Shown: piece by piece, positions 8,975 to 18,110 of the stretch
How the letters are laid out: each line of letters begins with the position of its first letter
How positions within the stretch are numbered: the first letter of the stretch is position 1
Assembly (NCBI GenBank): GCA_964495465.1
Contig: CAZBWE010000001.1
Coordinates: forward strand, 4,333-68,332
Length of the DNA: 64,000 nucleotides
Direction: 5' to 3'
DNA from: CAZBWE01 sp964495465
GTDB lineage: Bacteria > Planctomycetota > Phycisphaerae > Sedimentisphaerales > Anaerobacaceae
Position numbers and translations under genes: made by a program
The notes under the pieces: generated by a model
Told to the model about the DNA's origin: nothing
The model's input: the letters and a program-made list of their open reading frames with translations, nothing else
Databases searched by the model: none

Positions 8975-9465
8975 AAACTCGCAACTCAAAAAACAAATGC
9001 AGACAAATCAGAACTTGGCTGCAGAAAGCCATAAGCAACCGAATCAACCTTAATACCGGCTGGATACAAACCCACATTGCAAATTGTCCAAGATGCCAGC
9101 AGCGATTAGCTTCGGTCGGTAAAGTTTACTTTGCGCTGTCGGTTGTGAAATCACAGCCTCATAATCTTGATTTACTAATGCGAGCAAACACACAGGCCAT
9201 TAGCACTCTGAAACACAGTCTCCAGCAAGCACCAAAAACCAAGAAGCTAAAAACAATGCTACCTGAACCGAAACCGATGGAAAGATGTGGCAAGTATGCT
9301 CATTCTATAGCGAATGTAGCTGCATGCATTATAATTCTGCTGCTTATGAAGATTGGTGTTTTTTCCTCTATGGACAAGTTCCAAACCGAAGGCCAAAAAG
9401 CCATCAAGCAGTATTATGCCAGCCATATAGGCAAAGACCTGACAGATGAGATATTCACCGCCTAA
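8971..9465 (+). CDS. Probable membrane anti-sigma factor with HxxxCxxC zinc motif
   Basis: The start is set at the ATG at 8971, which overlaps the sigma stop as ATGA, giving 164 residues; an earlier start at 8941 lies inside the sigma gene. The N-terminal part holds CRQIRTW followed by HIANCPRCQQRL (about 35-46 in this numbering), matching the His-x3-Cys-x2-Cys pattern of ZAS anti-sigma domains. A single membrane helix (VAACIIILLLMKIGVF) lies at about 98-115, and a short outside tail follows. Such proteins hold the sigma factor at the membrane until a signal arrives. The function is a strong inference from motif plus coupling. Confidence 0.72.
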   Translation: MKTRNSKNKCRQIRTWLQKAISNRINLNTGWIQTHIANCPRCQQRLASVGKVYFALSVVKSQPHNLDLLMRANTQAISTLKHSLQQAPKTKKLKTMLPEPKPMERCGKYAHSIANVAACIIILLLMKIGVFSSMDKFQTEGQKAIKQYYASHIGKDLTDEIFTA

Positions 9466-9816
9466 TCAGCGATATTCTAAACAACTCCCATAATAATCTC
9501 ATCATGGTAATTTTCAAAAAGACATTATTTTGTAATTGCCATCAAAACATCCCAAAACGAAAGTTCCACCTTACCCCCGGAAGCAATTTCATATCGGACG
9601 CAGAAAAAATGCCGCTTTTTTACCCTGAGCCGATTTGATTAGCCCGAAAATACTTTTTATATTTTACTTGACGGCTTTCACGACAATATTGCACACACTT
9701 TTTAATTGCTTGTGAGGAGAAAAAAACAGAATTCCGACTATGTTCGTTTGAAAATAGTTCTACCCTTATTTGCAATAAAAACATTAACCCTGTCTTTTTG
9801 AGGTATTATTAGAATT
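9466..9816. other. 351-bp intergenic stretch before pilB-like gene
   Basis: No gene is seen here. The stretch is AT-rich and holds an A6/T6 inverted repeat (9604-9609 and 9616-9621, loop TGCCGC) that could act as a weak terminator after the anti-sigma gene. A GAGG at 9800-9803 lies 13 bases before the next ATG, a wide spacing for a ribosome site. A TTGACG occurs at about 9668 but no good -10 follows at the right distance, so I do not call a promoter. Confidence 0.4.
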
Positions 9817-11685
9817 ATGACACGGCTTTTCGGATTCGGACTTAAAGAGAATTGGTCTGACGATAACGGTGCTGGTGACTATTACAGCAACAATTCTGCA
9901 GAGGAAATCAAAGGGCTGTCAAACCTGTACAGCCCACAAGAGGAAAGTTCCGTTCATATCCGGGACATCGCCGATGTTCTCTGCGAAACCGGAAAGATTA
10001 CTTCCGACCAGCTCTCCTATATAAGACAAACCCAGGAAAAACAACCCGGCTGCGATGTCACCCAAGTAATCCTTGAATCAAAATTAGCTGATGAGCCGGA
10101 GATTTCAATGGCTCGAGCGAGCTTGTTTGGATTCGAGTTTCGCCGGATTGAGCCGGAGCAAGTTGACAACCAGGTATTCGACAAACTTGAACTTAACTAC
10201 ATAAAAAGCAACCACATCATGCCTATAGCTGTAAACGACCAAACACTGGTAGTAGCAACAAGCCGACCTGCAGATTTATTTATCATAGAAGACGTGAAAA
10301 GACAAACACGGATGGACATCGAGGTGGTCGTATGCTCTGATGAAGACATAAACAAAGTCTGCAATGCGTTTGAGAAAGACAATGCCGACTACCGCCTCGA
10401 TGACATTATAAGCGATATGACGGATGTTGAGGTGATTCAGGACCAGCAGGAAGAGTCCGAGGACCTCGAAAAAATGGCAGGCCAATCACCTGTTATTAAA
10501 TTCGTCAATTATCTAATTAGCAACGCTATACATGAAGGTGCCAGTGACATCCATATCGAACCGAAGGAAAAGTTCACAAGGATAAGATATCGCATAGATG
10601 GGGTGCTTTTTGAAACAATGCAATCACCGTCAAAAATGCACCCGGCAATCGTATCCCGAATTAAAATTATGGCCAATCTCGATATATCAGAAAGACGGCT
10701 CCCACAAGATGGACAAATTTCAGTTATCGTAAGCAGCAGAGAAATTGACCTGCGAGTCTCAACCTTACCAACGAATCACGGAGAAAAAGTCGTCATACGT
10801 ATTCTGGACAGTAAATCGATTATAAGAGAGCTTGAGCAGTTAGGTATGGAGCCGTCGGTATGCACCGATTTTCGCCGGCAGATAGCACTACCTCACGGGA
10901 TTTTGCTTGTTACAGGTCCTACCGGCTCCGGCAAAAGCACAACGTTGTATTCGGCTTTGTGCCAGATGGACAGCGAGAAATTAAATATTTCCACAGTCGA
11001 AGATCCTGTCGAACTACAGCTTGATTTTTGCAATCAAGTGCAAATTAACGAAAAAATCGGCCTAAATTTTGCCTCAGCACTGCGGAGTTTGCTGCGCCAG
11101 GACCCGGATGTAATGATGATTGGTGAGATACGTGATAATGAGACCGCCCGTATCGCGGTCCAGGCCGCTCTGACGGGGCACTTAGTTCTTTCCACATTAC
11201 ACACAAACGATGCGGCCAGTAGTATTACCCGGCTGGTCAATATCGGCATTGACCCCTATCTGATAGCTGCATCACTAAACACAGTGCTTGCCCAGCGATT
11301 AGTCAGAAAGATTTGTCCGAAGTGCAAGCAAACTTACCAGATGCCGGAGAATATGTGGAAACACATAGAAAACTCAGGGGTTCAGCCGGAACAGCTCTTT
11401 CATGGTGTCGGCTGTGATTATTGCAGGGGCTCAGGTTATTTAGGCAGAGTGGGTATTTATGAGCTGCTGGTCATTAACGATACATTCAGAGATATAATCA
11501 ATAAAGACTCTTCCGTCAGCAATATACGTCGTGAGTTCCGTGAAAGCGGCCGGCTGAGTTTGTTCAATGACGGGATTATAAAAGTAAAACAAGGCCTGAC
11601 AACAATAGAAGAAGTATTAAGGGTCACAGAAGTTTGCAACGAACCATCTGAAGCAGGCCGCAATGAAAACGCAAATCCCGGCTAA
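9817..11685 (+). CDS. PilB/GspE-type secretion/pilus extension ATPase
   Basis: A full-length, 622-residue traffic ATPase. It has an N-terminal MshEN/GspE-II domain (about 45-190), a linker, the N2 subdomain (VNYLISNAIHEGASDIHIEP) and the catalytic core: Walker A GPTGSGKS (367-374), VEDPVEL, Walker B MMIGEIRD (about 433-440), STLHTND histidine box and zinc cysteines C500/C503 and C533/C536. It powers pseudopilus or pilus assembly at the inner membrane. It is divergent from the main secretion operon and 63 bp ahead of the GrpE-like gene, so it sits with a private Hsp70 set. With the short GspE-like and PilT-like genes the locus has three ATPases. Confidence 0.93.
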   Translation: MTRLFGFGLKENWSDDNGAGDYYSNNSAEEIKGLSNLYSPQEESSVHIRDIADVLCETGKITSDQLSYIRQTQEKQPGCDVTQVILESKLADEPEISMARASLFGFEFRRIEPEQVDNQVFDKLELNYIKSNHIMPIAVNDQTLVVATSRPADLFIIEDVKRQTRMDIEVVVCSDEDINKVCNAFEKDNADYRLDDIISDMTDVEVIQDQQEESEDLEKMAGQSPVIKFVNYLISNAIHEGASDIHIEPKEKFTRIRYRIDGVLFETMQSPSKMHPAIVSRIKIMANLDISERRLPQDGQISVIVSSREIDLRVSTLPTNHGEKVVIRILDSKSIIRELEQLGMEPSVCTDFRRQIALPHGILLVTGPTGSGKSTTLYSALCQMDSEKLNISTVEDPVELQLDFCNQVQINEKIGLNFASALRSLLRQDPDVMMIGEIRDNETARIAVQAALTGHLVLSTLHTNDAASSITRLVNIGIDPYLIAASLNTVLAQRLVRKICPKCKQTYQMPENMWKHIENSGVQPEQLFHGVGCDYCRGSGYLGRVGIYELLVINDTFRDIINKDSSVSNIRREFRESGRLSLFNDGIIKVKQGLTTIEEVLRVTEVCNEPSEAGRNENANPG

Positions 11686-11748
11686 CGCAGATAAGTATTA
11701 AGGATAAACACGAAAAAGTTTATCTGAATAAACAACAGTTTTTGGATT

Positions 11749-13134
11749 ATGCTGAAAAAATTCGCTATCCTCGGTTCAGTACTATTACTTGCCGGCACTG
11801 TCGCGCTTGGATGGGTAATTGTCGAGAAAAAAAAAGAACAGCGGCAGCTTGCACCTTATAAGCTAAAGTATGGTTCGGAACCGGATGAGTATATCAAGCA
11901 ATACAATGAGTGGCTGCAACTGGCTCCCGAAGAGCGTGCTATGACACCCTGGGGGCAGGACGAATCCGGCAATGCAAAAACAGAAGCTCAGCTACAAAAT
12001 GAACAACAGGAAAGACTCAAAGCTGACCTGGACAAACTGGCCGCTGGTGAAATCCACCCTTTCGCTGACATTCTTTATGGCGAGAACTGGCAAAACGAAT
12101 TAAGCAAATACAAAGAGAAAAAGGAGCTAAGGGAGTTTATTCTTACCTGTTCTATTGCCTGTACGTTTGCAGGGGGAGCGATTTTTACGTGCTGTTTATT
12201 ACTATGGTCGTCCCGGCTGTTCCTTTCCACACTTGATGGTTCGCCGAGAGAATTATTCATCAATATCATCAGAGGCCGAAAAAACAAAAATATAGAAGCA
12301 TACACAGCCGATTCAATAAAAGTCCGTAAAAATTCAGAAGCTTTTATAAATCCTGGCCGGCAAAACTACAATACAGATTTTGAAAACCATAAAAAGTCCG
12401 CCTGCGAACAGGTTGCTTTTTCGCCGGCAGGTAATACCGAATCCGGTTTCTGGAACTCAAAACGCGGAAAAGAACACTCGACAATGCCAAAAATTTCCGT
12501 GTTGCTTTCCGATGAAAAATCCAGCGACACTGAAAAGACTGTTTTGCCGGACTCTCACAAAAATTCCTTAAACTTTGAAGATGCGCTGAATACTCAAACA
12601 GAAACCCTGGAAAAACAGATGGATGAATTCAGGCAGCTGGCCCAAAACATCCAGCAAGCTGCTCTTGAGCATTCAAATCCCCTTAAAAACGCCCTTGGAG
12701 AGCTAATGCAGCAAGTGTCCGCAATTCGTGAATACGCTGCCTACCAGCAGGACAGGGTGGAAAAGCTTCAGGATGGATATGACTGGAACATAATCAGAAC
12801 TTTTTGCCTGCGTGTTATACGCTGTATTGACAATCTCGAAAGTCGCATTAGTCGTCTGTCTGAAAAAAATATTGAGACTTTGGACCTTAAGGAAGTAAGA
12901 GACGAGCTTCTTTTCGCCCTGGAATCCAGCGGAGTTGAACAATTCGAACTCGGAGTAAACAGTGACTATCGGGGGCAGGAAAAGTTTGCAGAGGCAGTTA
13001 AAGAAAAGCAGCAATGCGACGACCCGAAACAGGCCGGCAAAATTGCACAGGTAATCAGGCCCGGCTACCAATATTTTATTAACGACGAAAATATCAAAGT
13101 AGTCCGAACAGCCCAGGTAAAGCTGTTCGGTTGA
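11749..13134 (+). CDS. Membrane-anchored GrpE-like nucleotide-exchange protein
   Basis: A 461-residue protein with two hydrophobic helices (about 5-25 and 128-152) and a long linker. The last 180 residues look like GrpE: a coiled-coil stretch (about 275-320), then FCLRVIRCIDNLESRI, LESSGVEQFELG and the closing VIRPGYQYF with VRTAQVKLFG, which match the GrpE core and its C-terminal beta domain. GrpE releases ADP from DnaK; normal GrpE is soluble and about 190 residues, so the membrane anchor is unusual. It is 53 bp before the DnaK-like start, with its stop inside the DnaK leader. I infer a membrane-bound exchange factor dedicated to that DnaK-like protein. Confidence 0.75.
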   Translation: MLKKFAILGSVLLLAGTVALGWVIVEKKKEQRQLAPYKLKYGSEPDEYIKQYNEWLQLAPEERAMTPWGQDESGNAKTEAQLQNEQQERLKADLDKLAAGEIHPFADILYGENWQNELSKYKEKKELREFILTCSIACTFAGGAIFTCCLLLWSSRLFLSTLDGSPRELFINIIRGRKNKNIEAYTADSIKVRKNSEAFINPGRQNYNTDFENHKKSACEQVAFSPAGNTESGFWNSKRGKEHSTMPKISVLLSDEKSSDTEKTVLPDSHKNSLNFEDALNTQTETLEKQMDEFRQLAQNIQQAALEHSNPLKNALGELMQQVSAIREYAAYQQDRVEKLQDGYDWNIIRTFCLRVIRCIDNLESRISRLSEKNIETLDLKEVRDELLFALESSGVEQFELGVNSDYRGQEKFAEAVKEKQQCDDPKQAGKIAQVIRPGYQYFINDENIKVVRTAQVKLFG

Positions 13135-13187
13135 TACGGAAAATAAACCGTTTTACAGGCGACCTGCGAGAAGATAAGAGGTGTAAA

Positions 13188-14738
13188 ATGGCAAATATAG
13201 TAGGCATAGACCTTGGAACGACCTTCTCGGCATTGGCTATTCTCAATGCAATCGGCAAACCGGAGATAATCCCGAACGCCGACGGTGAAAGACTCACTCC
13301 GTCTGCAATTTTCTTCGATGAAGAGAATCCCGAAATCATCAGGGTAGGCATTGAAGCGATTAATTCACGGCACCTGAATGCTCAAAGGTCGGTTCGCTGG
13401 ATAAAGCGGTATATGGGAGACTCAAACTATAGAAAAAAAATTGACGGCAGGGATTGGTCAGCCGTGGAGTTATCCGCTCTGATTCTAAAAAAGCTCAAAC
13501 AGGAATGTTCAGCCGAGCATGGTGAAATCCGCGATGCTGTTATTTCTGTTCCCGCCCACTTCGACGAGGTCCGCCGAAAAGCAACAATGGACGCAGGGGC
13601 TTTGGCCGGGCTAAACGTAATCGCGATTGTCAATGAACCTGTAGCCGCTGCGTTATATTATGCCACAACACGCAAGGTCTCAGGAAAAGTCCTCGTATAT
13701 GACCTCGGCGGCGGAACATTTGACGTAACCATAATGAATGTTAAGGGGCATCAAATAGACATTATCTGTTCACAGGGTGACCACGCACTCGGCGGCATCG
13801 ACTTCGACCGGAAAATACTCGATATACTTCAGCAGAACTATAAGGATAAATTCGGCACCGACCTTATTGGTTCCGAAGAAGACAAGGCAAAGTATGAAGA
13901 TGAGGCAGAGGATATAAAGAAGACACTATCCCGGCGTGAAACAGCAAAGAAGATGCTTTACGGCCCAGCCGGCAATATGAGAGTGGAAATCACCCGTGAG
14001 ACGTTTAAAGAAGCTATCTCTTCACTGGTAGCCCGCACCGAAATCCTGCTGGAAGTGGCTCTCGATGAGGCAGGCATCAAACCATCTGACATCGATAATG
14101 TCCTTCTGGTTGGCGGCAGCACTCGAATACCATTGGTCCAGCAGCGACTTGAAAAAATGTTCGGATTCGCACCCGAAATAACCGTCAACGTAGATGAATG
14201 CGTTGCTCTCGGCTCTGCTTTACATGCCGGCCTAACAATGCTAAGAGAAAAACCCAACGATGTGCCGGCGGGAATCTCCAGTGGCCTGCAGGATATTAAC
14301 CTCACAGACGTCTGCAATCACAGTTACGGCACTATATGCGCCCCTATCGATAAGGAAACCGGACGACGGGTAATTGCCAATCGTATCATCCTAAAGAAAA
14401 ACACACCTTTGCCCTGCGAAGCATCGCAAATGTTCTACACAATGACTGAGGGGCAAACAGAGGTCGAGGCAACCATAACCCAGGGCGAAGATACTGCTGT
14501 TGAGTATGTAAACAAGATTGCGACATATAAATTCGAGCTTCCTCCAAAAAGACCGGCAGGACGACCAATAAAGGTCACTTACAGTTACGACGTAAACCAA
14601 AGAATGCACTGTAAGCTCGAGGACCTCGAATCAGGTAAAGCACTTGAAGTTGATTTCTACTTAGACAAAAATAGTAAAATTACAGAAAATAACGTCACAG
14701 AAAAAAACAATCAACCGGAGCAATCCAAAGTTGAATAG
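13188..14738 (+). CDS. Short DnaK-like Hsp70 chaperone
   Basis: I choose the ATG at 13188 (MANIVGIDLGTTFS), preceded by AAGAGGTG, rather than an upstream start at 13131. The 516-residue protein has an intact Hsp70 ATPase domain: phosphate 1 GIDLGTTFS, IVNEPVAAAL, phosphate 2 YDLGGGTFDV and the adenosine loop VGGSTRIP. A short substrate-binding beta domain follows (about 375-490), but the helical lid of normal DnaK (about 638 residues) is absent. An unusual insert is seen after about 345. It lies between GrpE-like and TerB/J-like genes, so it is probably a specialised Hsp70, not the housekeeping DnaK. Its clients may be secretion substrates or the ATPase upstream; this is inferred. Confidence 0.9.
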   Translation: MANIVGIDLGTTFSALAILNAIGKPEIIPNADGERLTPSAIFFDEENPEIIRVGIEAINSRHLNAQRSVRWIKRYMGDSNYRKKIDGRDWSAVELSALILKKLKQECSAEHGEIRDAVISVPAHFDEVRRKATMDAGALAGLNVIAIVNEPVAAALYYATTRKVSGKVLVYDLGGGTFDVTIMNVKGHQIDIICSQGDHALGGIDFDRKILDILQQNYKDKFGTDLIGSEEDKAKYEDEAEDIKKTLSRRETAKKMLYGPAGNMRVEITRETFKEAISSLVARTEILLEVALDEAGIKPSDIDNVLLVGGSTRIPLVQQRLEKMFGFAPEITVNVDECVALGSALHAGLTMLREKPNDVPAGISSGLQDINLTDVCNHSYGTICAPIDKETGRRVIANRIILKKNTPLPCEASQMFYTMTEGQTEVEATITQGEDTAVEYVNKIATYKFELPPKRPAGRPIKVTYSYDVNQRMHCKLEDLESGKALEVDFYLDKNSKITENNVTEKNNQPEQSKVE

Positions 14739-14761
14739 CAACAACTGAAGGGGGCCAAAAA

Positions 14762-16033
14762 GTGGCAGGTCATTTCAACTATATAAGTCTAATCAGCCCC
14801 ATCAGGAATTTTCTCTTTCGTATCTCCGACCGGCTCAGCAATGCCAGGTTAGCGATGCCGCAAAAAGCGAACCTCGAACAAATTGCAGAGCAACCTGTAG
14901 CACCGGATATGCAAATCCTTAACTGCCGAGTTCAACTAACAAAGCAAAAAAAGGGCGCCTCCGCTTGTGATGCTTTTGCGGTGGAAATCTGCGGCTCAAT
15001 CCATAATCCCCGTCTTCAAAGCCAAACAGATACAATCCTGAAAATTTCGATTACAGACATAACAGATGTTGTTCACCAGTTACATAATAAAAACCGACTC
15101 TCGCCCAGACATATTTTTGAGTCAGAAGTGTTACAGGATAAAGCAATGCCGGTCCACAGTAATATCAAAGAGTGGCAACTGCAAAACTCACCTGTATTTT
15201 GCTATAAAACCGACCTTGGCAAACTTCCCAACGAAGTCACGACCCTATCAGACTGGACAGTCGCTGCCCGGATACGCCTGGATTGGCTAACATTCCCCCC
15301 CAGGGGAAACAGAAACCTGCAATTCAATGTTTCAGTCCTTTCCCGCAACAGCGGCGACGAGCTCGCTTGTGCCCTATGCACCTTCATCCACGAGAATACC
15401 GAGTACGGATATATAGACTTGCAGGAAAATATCCAACGAGCTAAAATCCTGACGGTCGCATTGGCGTTCGCTGTCAGTGCAGCAGACAAAAAATTATACG
15501 ATTGCGAAATTGAACTTATAAAAAACTGGGTAAGAGAAAATCTCGATACTGTCGGCTCATCTGATAAAGTCAGACACAACTTCGACAAAGCGCTAAAAAA
15601 AACCATCACCTTCTTCCAAAATGGCAATCAGCTCAACACCTATAAAATTTGCAGAGAAATCGTTGAAATAGCACCAGTCGCAAATCGCTATGATATTTTG
15701 GAACTGTGCCTGTATGTCGCTCAGGCCAAGGGTTTTGCCGCTGCCGAGGAACTTGCCCTGTTGAAGGACCTGGCAAAATGGCTCGAAGCAGATACGGAAC
15801 GCTTCAATGAAATGACCGAAAGAATCCTTCCCGTCAATATACACCAGGTCAAAGATATGGAAGTGATCCTTGGCGTAAATCCGCGTATGGGCAAAGAAAA
15901 TACCCGCCGGCATCTGAATAAACTATTCTGCAAATGGAATTCGAGGGTAACAAATCCCGACCCTGCGATTCAGAACCAAGCCGACCAGATGTTAAAACTC
16001 ATCGCAGAAGCAAGAAGTCAATATATAGGATAA
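14762..16033 (+). CDS. TerB-domain protein with degenerate J-like C-terminus (DjlA-like)
   Basis: This 423-residue protein starts at GTG 14762 behind a strong AAGGGGG ribosome site. The first 220 residues are not recognised. About 225-345 looks like a TerB helical domain (ILTVALAFAVSAADKKL, then a second acidic helix set). The last 60 residues (MEVILGVNPRMGKENTRRHL) follow the J-domain pattern of DjlA, but the HPD tripeptide that activates Hsp70 is replaced by residues around KWNSRV. DjlA proteins pair TerB and J domains in this order. As third gene after GrpE-like and DnaK-like genes it is probably their co-chaperone. Loss of HPD means stimulation of the ATPase is doubtful. Confidence 0.65.
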   Translation: MAGHFNYISLISPIRNFLFRISDRLSNARLAMPQKANLEQIAEQPVAPDMQILNCRVQLTKQKKGASACDAFAVEICGSIHNPRLQSQTDTILKISITDITDVVHQLHNKNRLSPRHIFESEVLQDKAMPVHSNIKEWQLQNSPVFCYKTDLGKLPNEVTTLSDWTVAARIRLDWLTFPPRGNRNLQFNVSVLSRNSGDELACALCTFIHENTEYGYIDLQENIQRAKILTVALAFAVSAADKKLYDCEIELIKNWVRENLDTVGSSDKVRHNFDKALKKTITFFQNGNQLNTYKICREIVEIAPVANRYDILELCLYVAQAKGFAAAEELALLKDLAKWLEADTERFNEMTERILPVNIHQVKDMEVILGVNPRMGKENTRRHLNKLFCKWNSRVTNPDPAIQNQADQMLKLIAEARSQYIG

Positions 16034-16052
16034 CAACATAAAGGGCTTTGTG

Positions 16053-16934
16053 CTAATCCAGAAACTTCTGCAGGACCGCCGCCGTATGCATCGCCAGCAA
16101 CATAAGATAGTCTAGGTCGCTCAGGCTATAATGCTTGTGCATCATAGCGTTATCAACATATAACACGCCATAACAGCCGGCTGGTCGGATAATAGATGAT
16201 ATCATTGCAGACCGTATTCTTTCTTTTTCTTCCAAATGAGCAGCAACCCGGGGCAAAACCATCGATTGACCTTTTTCCAGCGCCTGCTCTATTTTTTCCA
16301 TAAGTGTAATGTCACCGGCATCTACTGCCTTTCCATCCCGCCTTTTGCCTGCGTGATAAGTCATTGGGCCGGATGGCTGTTCTCTGAGAGCACACCAGAC
16401 GTGAAATGCGCTAAACTGCTTTAACATCGTATTCAACAAAATAATCAACAATTCCTCGAGACCAGCTGCCCCGCAGATTGCCTCGGTCGCCTGTGAAAAA
16501 TCACTCAATCTCTTGGCGGCTAAACGCATAGCAGGTGCGTGGCTGGCATCCGGCCTTCTTATTACTGTTTCATGCTGAGGTGTCGTAAGCTCGGCTTCCA
16601 GATGAACGGTATCTTCCATATGAATCTCTTCCTCAGTCCTGCTCTGCTCCTCGAAATCGATCTCGATGCTAAAATTTGTTATACGGAGACAATCACCTGT
16701 TTTAATTTCCGCCTTATGAACCGACTTATCATTCAGGTATGTTTTGCTCGCAGAATCCAAATCTTGCACCATCCATTTGCCATCATCTGCACATACAATA
16801 ATCGCATGCTTTCTTGAAACTGTCTTATCAGGCAGGAAAATTTTGCTGTCAACCGCTCTTCCAATTGAAATAGGCCCATCATCAAATTGAAACTCTCTGA
16901 CACTGCCGTCCTTTTGTTTCACAAGCAGATGCAT
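16053..16934 (-). CDS. FHA-GAF signalling protein
   Basis: A 293-residue soluble protein. Residues about 1-95 form a forkhead-associated domain (ISIGRAVDSKIFLP, then SRKHAIIV and the Asn-rich TYLNDKSVHKAEI), which binds phosphothreonine peptides. Residues about 130-290 look like a GAF sensor (LEELLIILLNTMLKQFSAFH, then GVLYVDN). No output domain is present. It is convergent with the TerB/J-like gene, only 19 bp away. FHA proteins often regulate secretion machines with Ser/Thr kinases, which fits the setting, but no kinase is in the window. The domain calls are firm, the role is open. Confidence 0.85.
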   Translation of the reverse strand: MHLLVKQKDGSVREFQFDDGPISIGRAVDSKIFLPDKTVSRKHAIIVCADDGKWMVQDLDSASKTYLNDKSVHKAEIKTGDCLRITNFSIEIDFEEQSRTEEEIHMEDTVHLEAELTTPQHETVIRRPDASHAPAMRLAAKRLSDFSQATEAICGAAGLEELLIILLNTMLKQFSAFHVWCALREQPSGPMTYHAGKRRDGKAVDAGDITLMEKIEQALEKGQSMVLPRVAAHLEEKERIRSAMISSIIRPAGCYGVLYVDNAMMHKHYSLSDLDYLMLLAMHTAAVLQKFLD

Positions 16935-17165
16935 TGCTTTATTCCTCGATAATGGAATGGCTAATATTATATATAATTATTATCTAAAATCCAGCTATAT
17001 TTGTCAAGGAAAATCAAATAATTCAGCCCTCTTCAAAGTAATTTGATTTTTCGATGATGTTTATATATCGACGTGATAGACGCTGATTTTGCTATCTTAA
17101 GCAAAACAAGCCACTTTTACACCAAAAGACAAGTAATCAGAACAAAGTGCTGGTCTCGTATTCCC

Positions 17166-18056
17166 CTAATCTGCGAGCCCGGCAGCTCTTTTAGCCGATT
17201 CTATAGTATTATAAAGCAGCATAGTGATTGTCATCGGGCCCACCCCGCCCGGAACCGGTGTTATAAGTGAGGCCTTTTCCTTCACCGCTTCAAAATCCAC
17301 GTCACCGACAAGACGATAACCCTTTTTTTTAGTTGCATCATCTACACGATTAACACCCACATCAATCACTACTGCTCCCTCTTTTATCATATCTGCCGTA
17401 ATAGTGTTAGGCCGACCGGCAGCAGCAATAATAATATCCGCCTGCCTTGTGTGACGAGCAAGGTCCTTGGTGCGTGTGTGGCAGACTGTGACGGTAGCGT
17501 TGCGGTTCGGCTGTTTTTGAATGAGCATATTTGCCAGCGGCTTGCCCACAATATTACTTCGACCCACAATTACGACATCAGCACCCTCAATAGTTACGCC
17601 GCTTCGAACAAGCAATTGAATAATTCCATGCGGTGTGCAGGGCAAAAAGGCCTTTTCGCCTACCACCATTTTACCAACATTCATCGGATGAAATCCATCG
17701 ACGTCTTTGGCTGAGTCAATTGACAAAAGGACATCGGCCTCATTAAGGTCTTCGGGTAAAGGCAACTGAACCAAAATGCCATTGATTTTAGGGTCTTTAT
17801 TCATCCTCTCAACCAGGGCCATCAGGTCTTTTTGTGAAGTATCTGCGGGCAATCGGTTATCATCGGAATAAACACCAATCTCCTCACAGGTGCGCTCTTT
17901 TGCCGTAACATAGAACTTCGAGGCGGGGTCATCACCAACCAGAATAACACCAAGTCCCGGCACAATTCCCTGCTCTTTCAATTTGGCTGCTTCGGCTTTC
18001 AATTCTTCTCGCATATCTGCCGCTACTTGTTCGCCATCTATAATTTGTGCCGTCAT
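17166..18056 (-). CDS. folD: Methylene-tetrahydrofolate dehydrogenase/cyclohydrolase FolD
   Basis: A 296-residue enzyme that converts 5,10-methylene-THF to 10-formyl-THF through methenyl-THF in the cytoplasm, using NAD(P). The start is the ATG at 18056 (MTAQIIDGEQVAADM), with GGAG six bases upstream; the ATG at 18068 lies on that ribosome site. Visible family motifs are the YVTAKERTCEEIG catalytic helix (Tyr/Lys), NGILVQLPLPE, GRSNIVGKP for the nucleotide and the closing PVPGGVGPMT. Length is typical. It is 54 bp after fhs, so the two form a one-carbon operon. fhs-folD together allow formate assimilation or a folate branch of the acetyl-CoA pathway. Confidence 0.97.
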   Translation of the reverse strand: MTAQIIDGEQVAADMREELKAEAAKLKEQGIVPGLGVILVGDDPASKFYVTAKERTCEEIGVYSDDNRLPADTSQKDLMALVERMNKDPKINGILVQLPLPEDLNEADVLLSIDSAKDVDGFHPMNVGKMVVGEKAFLPCTPHGIIQLLVRSGVTIEGADVVIVGRSNIVGKPLANMLIQKQPNRNATVTVCHTRTKDLARHTRQADIIIAAAGRPNTITADMIKEGAVVIDVGVNRVDDATKKKGYRLVGDVDFEAVKEKASLITPVPGGVGPMTITMLLYNTIESAKRAAGLAD

Positions 18057-18110
18057 CTTTATCTCCAATATACGTCGTAAATCAGTTCCATTCCATCAAG
18101 CAAGTGCTTC

